Source of the DNA: Furfurilactobacillus milii
GTDB taxonomy: Bacteria > Bacillota > Bacilli > Lactobacillales > Lactobacillaceae
Length of the DNA stretch: 60,594 nucleotides
Direction: 5' to 3'
Assembly: GCF_009863985.1 (NCBI RefSeq)
Contig: NZ_WEZT01000019.1
Span: 1 to 60,594, forward strand
The notes under the pieces were generated by a model. The model did no database searches. It was given only the letters and a program-made list of their open reading frames with translations, and was not told the DNA's origin. Shown piece by piece: positions 57,939 to 60,594 of this stretch (the stretch's first letter is position 1; every line of letters starts with the position of its first letter). The translations under genes were made by a program, and so were the position numbers.

Positions 57939-60515
57939 ATGAAACAAAGTAAATTTTTGCACATGAGCGAAGTGTCTCACCATAAGATGTATAAAGCCGG
58001 CAAAGTTTGGTTATTTGCGGCTATTGTTGGGTTGAGTCTTGGCACGGCTACAACTGTGTCACAAACAAGCATTGTGACAGCTGAAACAACCGCTGCTACA
58101 TCTAGTTCAGGCGAAACTTCATCGACTAACCAAACGAGTGCAGCATTGGCGAGTTCCTCGACGGCTTCGAACAGCAATCAATCCGCTGCTTCGGCTAGTT
58201 CATCAACGGCGCCAAGTAAAGTGACGTCCACTGCTACTAGTTCAACGGCACAATCGGACACCAGCACAGCGGTCAAGACTGTCAAAAATGAAACCGCTGA
58301 CAATTCAATGACGAGTGCCAATTCTGCATCGAAGTCTGACACAGCCACTGCTGTTGACTCAACGACTGATTCCATCTCAACCTCTGGCGAAACAAAGTCG
58401 GTGACCGCAAGTAGCGTTCAACCAGTTAGTCAACAACCGAGTGCAGTCAAGTCCGATGCCATGTCACTGATGTCTGCTTCATCGACAGTGGCTAAAGCTG
58501 CGCCTAAAACGTCAGACGTTTCATCAGCAACCCCACAATCAGAGACCGTTCAAAGTAACGTACAGGCAAGTCAAACAACCGTATCAACGAATTCTGCACA
58601 AACAAAAAAGACTGATTCAACCAGCATGTCGGCTAGTCAATCAGTCACACAACTATCTGCTGTTACACCCGCCAGTGTCACAACCAAAGCAACTTCAATC
58701 GCCAACCAAGCCTTAACGGTTGTACCAGCCGTTAAGGCACTACAAACGTTGGGGCAGATTGATCCAACTAAGTTTGTTAAAGGCACAAAAGTCAGCATCT
58801 CTACTGATGGTACGCTGATTGTTGATTTGCCTGCGGGGGTTTCTGGCGATGATATTCAACAAGCTAAGAACAGTATTAAGAACCTGAATATAAGCAGGGC
58901 TGAACTCACGGTGAATGATGATGTAATTTCAGATCTCTTCAATTCTGTTGATTATAAAATTGGGGAAAATACTGCTCTGACAGGATTGAAAGCCGTTCTA
59001 TTCAATGCCTCTGAAGGCAATTATGATATCAAGGAATGGATGGGTGATGTCGATGTATCGACTTTGAAATTTGATACATCGAGTCGAAATTCAGACGGAA
59101 CACTTGATAGCGTAGCTGATAAGAATGCCAAAAGTGTTATCAGCGTATGGGTTGATGCCCAACTACAGAAAGTAAATTTTAGTACACTTTCTAAATCTGA
59201 TCCGTATACCGGGGTAGCCGAATTAGGAATTGATGGAAATCCAATTCCCGATTCTAGTTCAATTGCGCAACAAGAAGGTTTCACTGACACGATTAAGGCG
59301 TATTTAAGAGCACAGTTGACTGCTGAGGCCTATTATTTGTGGCTATTAGAGGATACCGAAAATACATCCAATAGTGAATTTTACGGTGCCCAAGGCAAGT
59401 TCGACGGTTTTAGCAAGCTGAGAACACAGATGTTAACTGCTGAAAATGTTCAAGATTTATCTAGTATGCAGTTGAGTGCTTATTATGCAGGGTTCGAAGG
59501 TACGATTAATTGGATTTCTGGTGATTCAACTGCTAGTTCGACATTAGACTCAATATTGGCACTTCAGGGCGTTGGATATAGTTCTTCTTTGTTATCTGGA
59601 GTCGGCAATACGTTTGGCGATTTAACGATGGCCACTTTTACTTGGTCGCCTGATGCACCAACATTATTATTTTATACATTTCCGGTTGAGGCTAACCGAT
59701 TAGTTGACTATGAAAAATCAAAAGTTTATTTTCCGTTTAATCAAAGTGATGCAGGTTCTGGGAAAACTATTAATAATTTAAACTCTCTTGAAAGGGCCTT
59801 ATCAGAAAAGGGCATCCTTGATTATTATGATGATTGGAAAAATGTTGTAACAGAGGGATTTAAGGCAGCAACAAAGGATGCTCTTAGAGGAGATGAACAT
59901 GCCTTAGTGTCGGCTAAGGTAACAGATATTAACAGTGTTTCTAATTATATCGGGAGCATCACGCCAGAATACTATAAAACTAGCAATGATTCAGCAAGCC
60001 GTGCTAACCTATTCAAATTTGCCTATATAGCGGCGAAAACTTATTTGAGTGGACACTTTAATGGAACATCAGAAAATAAAAATATTGGTAAAGGGAATAC
60101 CTCTATAAATACAGCCCTTGATGCAAATGGACATTTAAAGGAAAATCCTGAACCAAGTTCTTTCCAAAATCCTTCACCACTTGATTTGGCTATTTATTCT
60201 GTGTTAACAGGTAAAAGTTTCATTTACTCAATTGAGAAGGGTAAGAATCCAATTGTTTCTGCGGCTTTTCAAGGAAATCAAACAACCGAAACTGAAGCTG
60301 ACTGGATTGCCCCAGCTGCCGAAAATGATATGTATCAGATTGCTTGGAACACAGCCAATCAGGCAAAGATGGATTTCTTAAGTGATGTTCAATTACTGAT
60401 TAACGAAGGCAAAACTGGCGATTTGTCTGAGGAGTCGAAGATTTTACCGACAGCCTCGAATCATGGAATGCTATCAGATACGCAGTATGCTTATTATGGC
60501 AAATTACAAGTTTAA
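57939..60515 (+). CDS. KxYKxGKxW-signal surface protein, large
   Basis: 858 residues to the first stop. The signal has the motif KMYKAGKVW (residues about 17-25) and a hydrophobic stretch (LFAAIVGLSLGTATTV), as in accessory-Sec-exported or glycosylated adhesins of lactobacilli. A Ser/Thr/Ala-rich region follows (about 45-250). The rest (about 260-858) is a mixed, unrecognised domain with no MucBP or LPXTG within the window. GGAGAG precedes the ATG. The frame ends at 60515, but a +2 frame continues with protein-like sequence to 60582, which suggests a frameshift near 60500. Confidence 0.8.
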   Translation: MKQSKFLHMSEVSHHKMYKAGKVWLFAAIVGLSLGTATTVSQTSIVTAETTAATSSSGETSSTNQTSAALASSSTASNSNQSAASASSSTAPSKVTSTATSSTAQSDTSTAVKTVKNETADNSMTSANSASKSDTATAVDSTTDSISTSGETKSVTASSVQPVSQQPSAVKSDAMSLMSASSTVAKAAPKTSDVSSATPQSETVQSNVQASQTTVSTNSAQTKKTDSTSMSASQSVTQLSAVTPASVTTKATSIANQALTVVPAVKALQTLGQIDPTKFVKGTKVSISTDGTLIVDLPAGVSGDDIQQAKNSIKNLNISRAELTVNDDVISDLFNSVDYKIGENTALTGLKAVLFNASEGNYDIKEWMGDVDVSTLKFDTSSRNSDGTLDSVADKNAKSVISVWVDAQLQKVNFSTLSKSDPYTGVAELGIDGNPIPDSSSIAQQEGFTDTIKAYLRAQLTAEAYYLWLLEDTENTSNSEFYGAQGKFDGFSKLRTQMLTAENVQDLSSMQLSAYYAGFEGTINWISGDSTASSTLDSILALQGVGYSSSLLSGVGNTFGDLTMATFTWSPDAPTLLFYTFPVEANRLVDYEKSKVYFPFNQSDAGSGKTINNLNSLERALSEKGILDYYDDWKNVVTEGFKAATKDALRGDEHALVSAKVTDINSVSNYIGSITPEYYKTSNDSASRANLFKFAYIAAKTYLSGHFNGTSENKNIGKGNTSINTALDANGHLKENPEPSSFQNPSPLDLAIYSVLTGKSFIYSIEKGKNPIVSAAFQGNQTTETEADWIAPAAENDMYQIAWNTANQAKMDFLSDVQLLINEGKTGDLSEESKILPTASNHGMLSDTQYAYYGKLQV

Positions 60516-60582
60516 TCCGAACAAGCCCGGAATCTTTCAATGGCAGTCTGTTGATGATGTATTTTTAATGGTCGTTGATTAA
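60502..60582 (+). pseudogene. Likely continuation of the surface protein in another frame
   Basis: From 60502 the frame reads NYKFNPNKPGIFQWQSVDD and VFLMVVD, then stops at 60580-60582. The composition resembles a real C-terminus while the annotated end (KLQV) does not. A one- or two-base indel in the A-run near 60501 would join it to the preceding 853 or so residues. Confidence 0.4.
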
Positions 60583-60594
60583 TTAGTTCAAGTG

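Noticed and set aside
1-60594. CRISPR arrays, rRNA, tRNA, prophage or integrase genes
   Set aside because: No regularly spaced short repeats, conserved RNA signatures, or phage proteins were seen.

Overview
The window looks like the chromosome of a lactobacillus (Lactobacillaceae, roughly mid-40s %GC by eye). It carries a phosphoketolase (xfp), a bifunctional aldehyde/alcohol dehydrogenase (adhE), NrdI, DUF975/DUF1836/DUF4811 proteins, LtrA, CPBP-family membrane proteins and a KxYKxGKxW-type surface protein. No rRNA, tRNA, CRISPR array, prophage or plasmid backbone was seen. The species cannot be fixed from this sequence alone.

Layout. 1-1.2 kb: an IS30-family 3' end fused to a 5'-truncated MFS transporter. 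1.2-4.7 kb: nrdI, HAD phosphatase, RibD-like reductase, CNNM/CorC membrane protein. 4.8-6.6 kb: a small acidic protein and Hsp20 among three copies of a dispersed structured repeat (here called element R). 6.8-13 kb: an ANT(6)-like nucleotidyltransferase, LtrA, RecX with an N-terminal extension, two DUF975 genes (one broken by an amber codon), DUF1836 and a secreted nuclease. 13.4-19.7 kb: adhE with Rex-like and cre-like sites, then CPBP, a CofE-like ligase, an anchored Lys/Ser/Thr-rich protein and a second CPBP. 19.7-21.7 kb: a TIM-barrel gene whose start codon was split by an IS30 remnant, and a HAD phosphatase. 22-28 kb: a polyphosphate operon (PPK2, degenerate PPX/HD, PPK1, PPX, VOC). 28-35 kb: DHA2-type exporter with DUF4811, a membrane protein, an alpha/beta hydrolase, a two-gene ABC exporter. 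35-44.6 kb: orphan LytTR response regulator, HD hydrolase, M50-like protease, YbaK, GntR regulator and xfp, two coupled NUDIX genes, DegV. 44.7-53 kb: GT2 and GT39 pair (YkcC/YkcB-like), a decayed gene, Usp, LplA, two small proteins, AlkD, DedA. 53.2-55.1 kb: a tandem array of Hol_Tox-type type I toxin-antitoxin units followed by a multi-hairpin RNA candidate. 55.2-60.6 kb: VOC, ElaA-type GNAT, MarR, RRNPP regulator, a 58-residue RHH protein, and the KxYKxGKxW surface protein at the right edge.

The strongest undescribed signal is element R. Seven copies (six about 165-195 nt, one about 105 nt) sit only between genes and in both orientations. They share fixed sequence boxes but have different stem sequences that still pair in each copy, including an apical stem with a recurring A/A mismatch. 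This is the pattern of a selected RNA (or single-stranded DNA) fold. The second strongest is the four-unit type I toxin-antitoxin array, with two intact 35-residue toxins and four antisense RNAs, two of which have lost their toxin. The third is the orphan structured RNA at about 54.8-55.06 kb.

How the genes work together. A GntR regulator and xfp share a near-identical 16-bp site. Rex-like and cre-like sites before adhE suggest redox and carbon control of fermentation. The ppk/ppx operon would make, use and degrade polyphosphate. Hsp20, Usp and polyphosphate point to stress adaptation.
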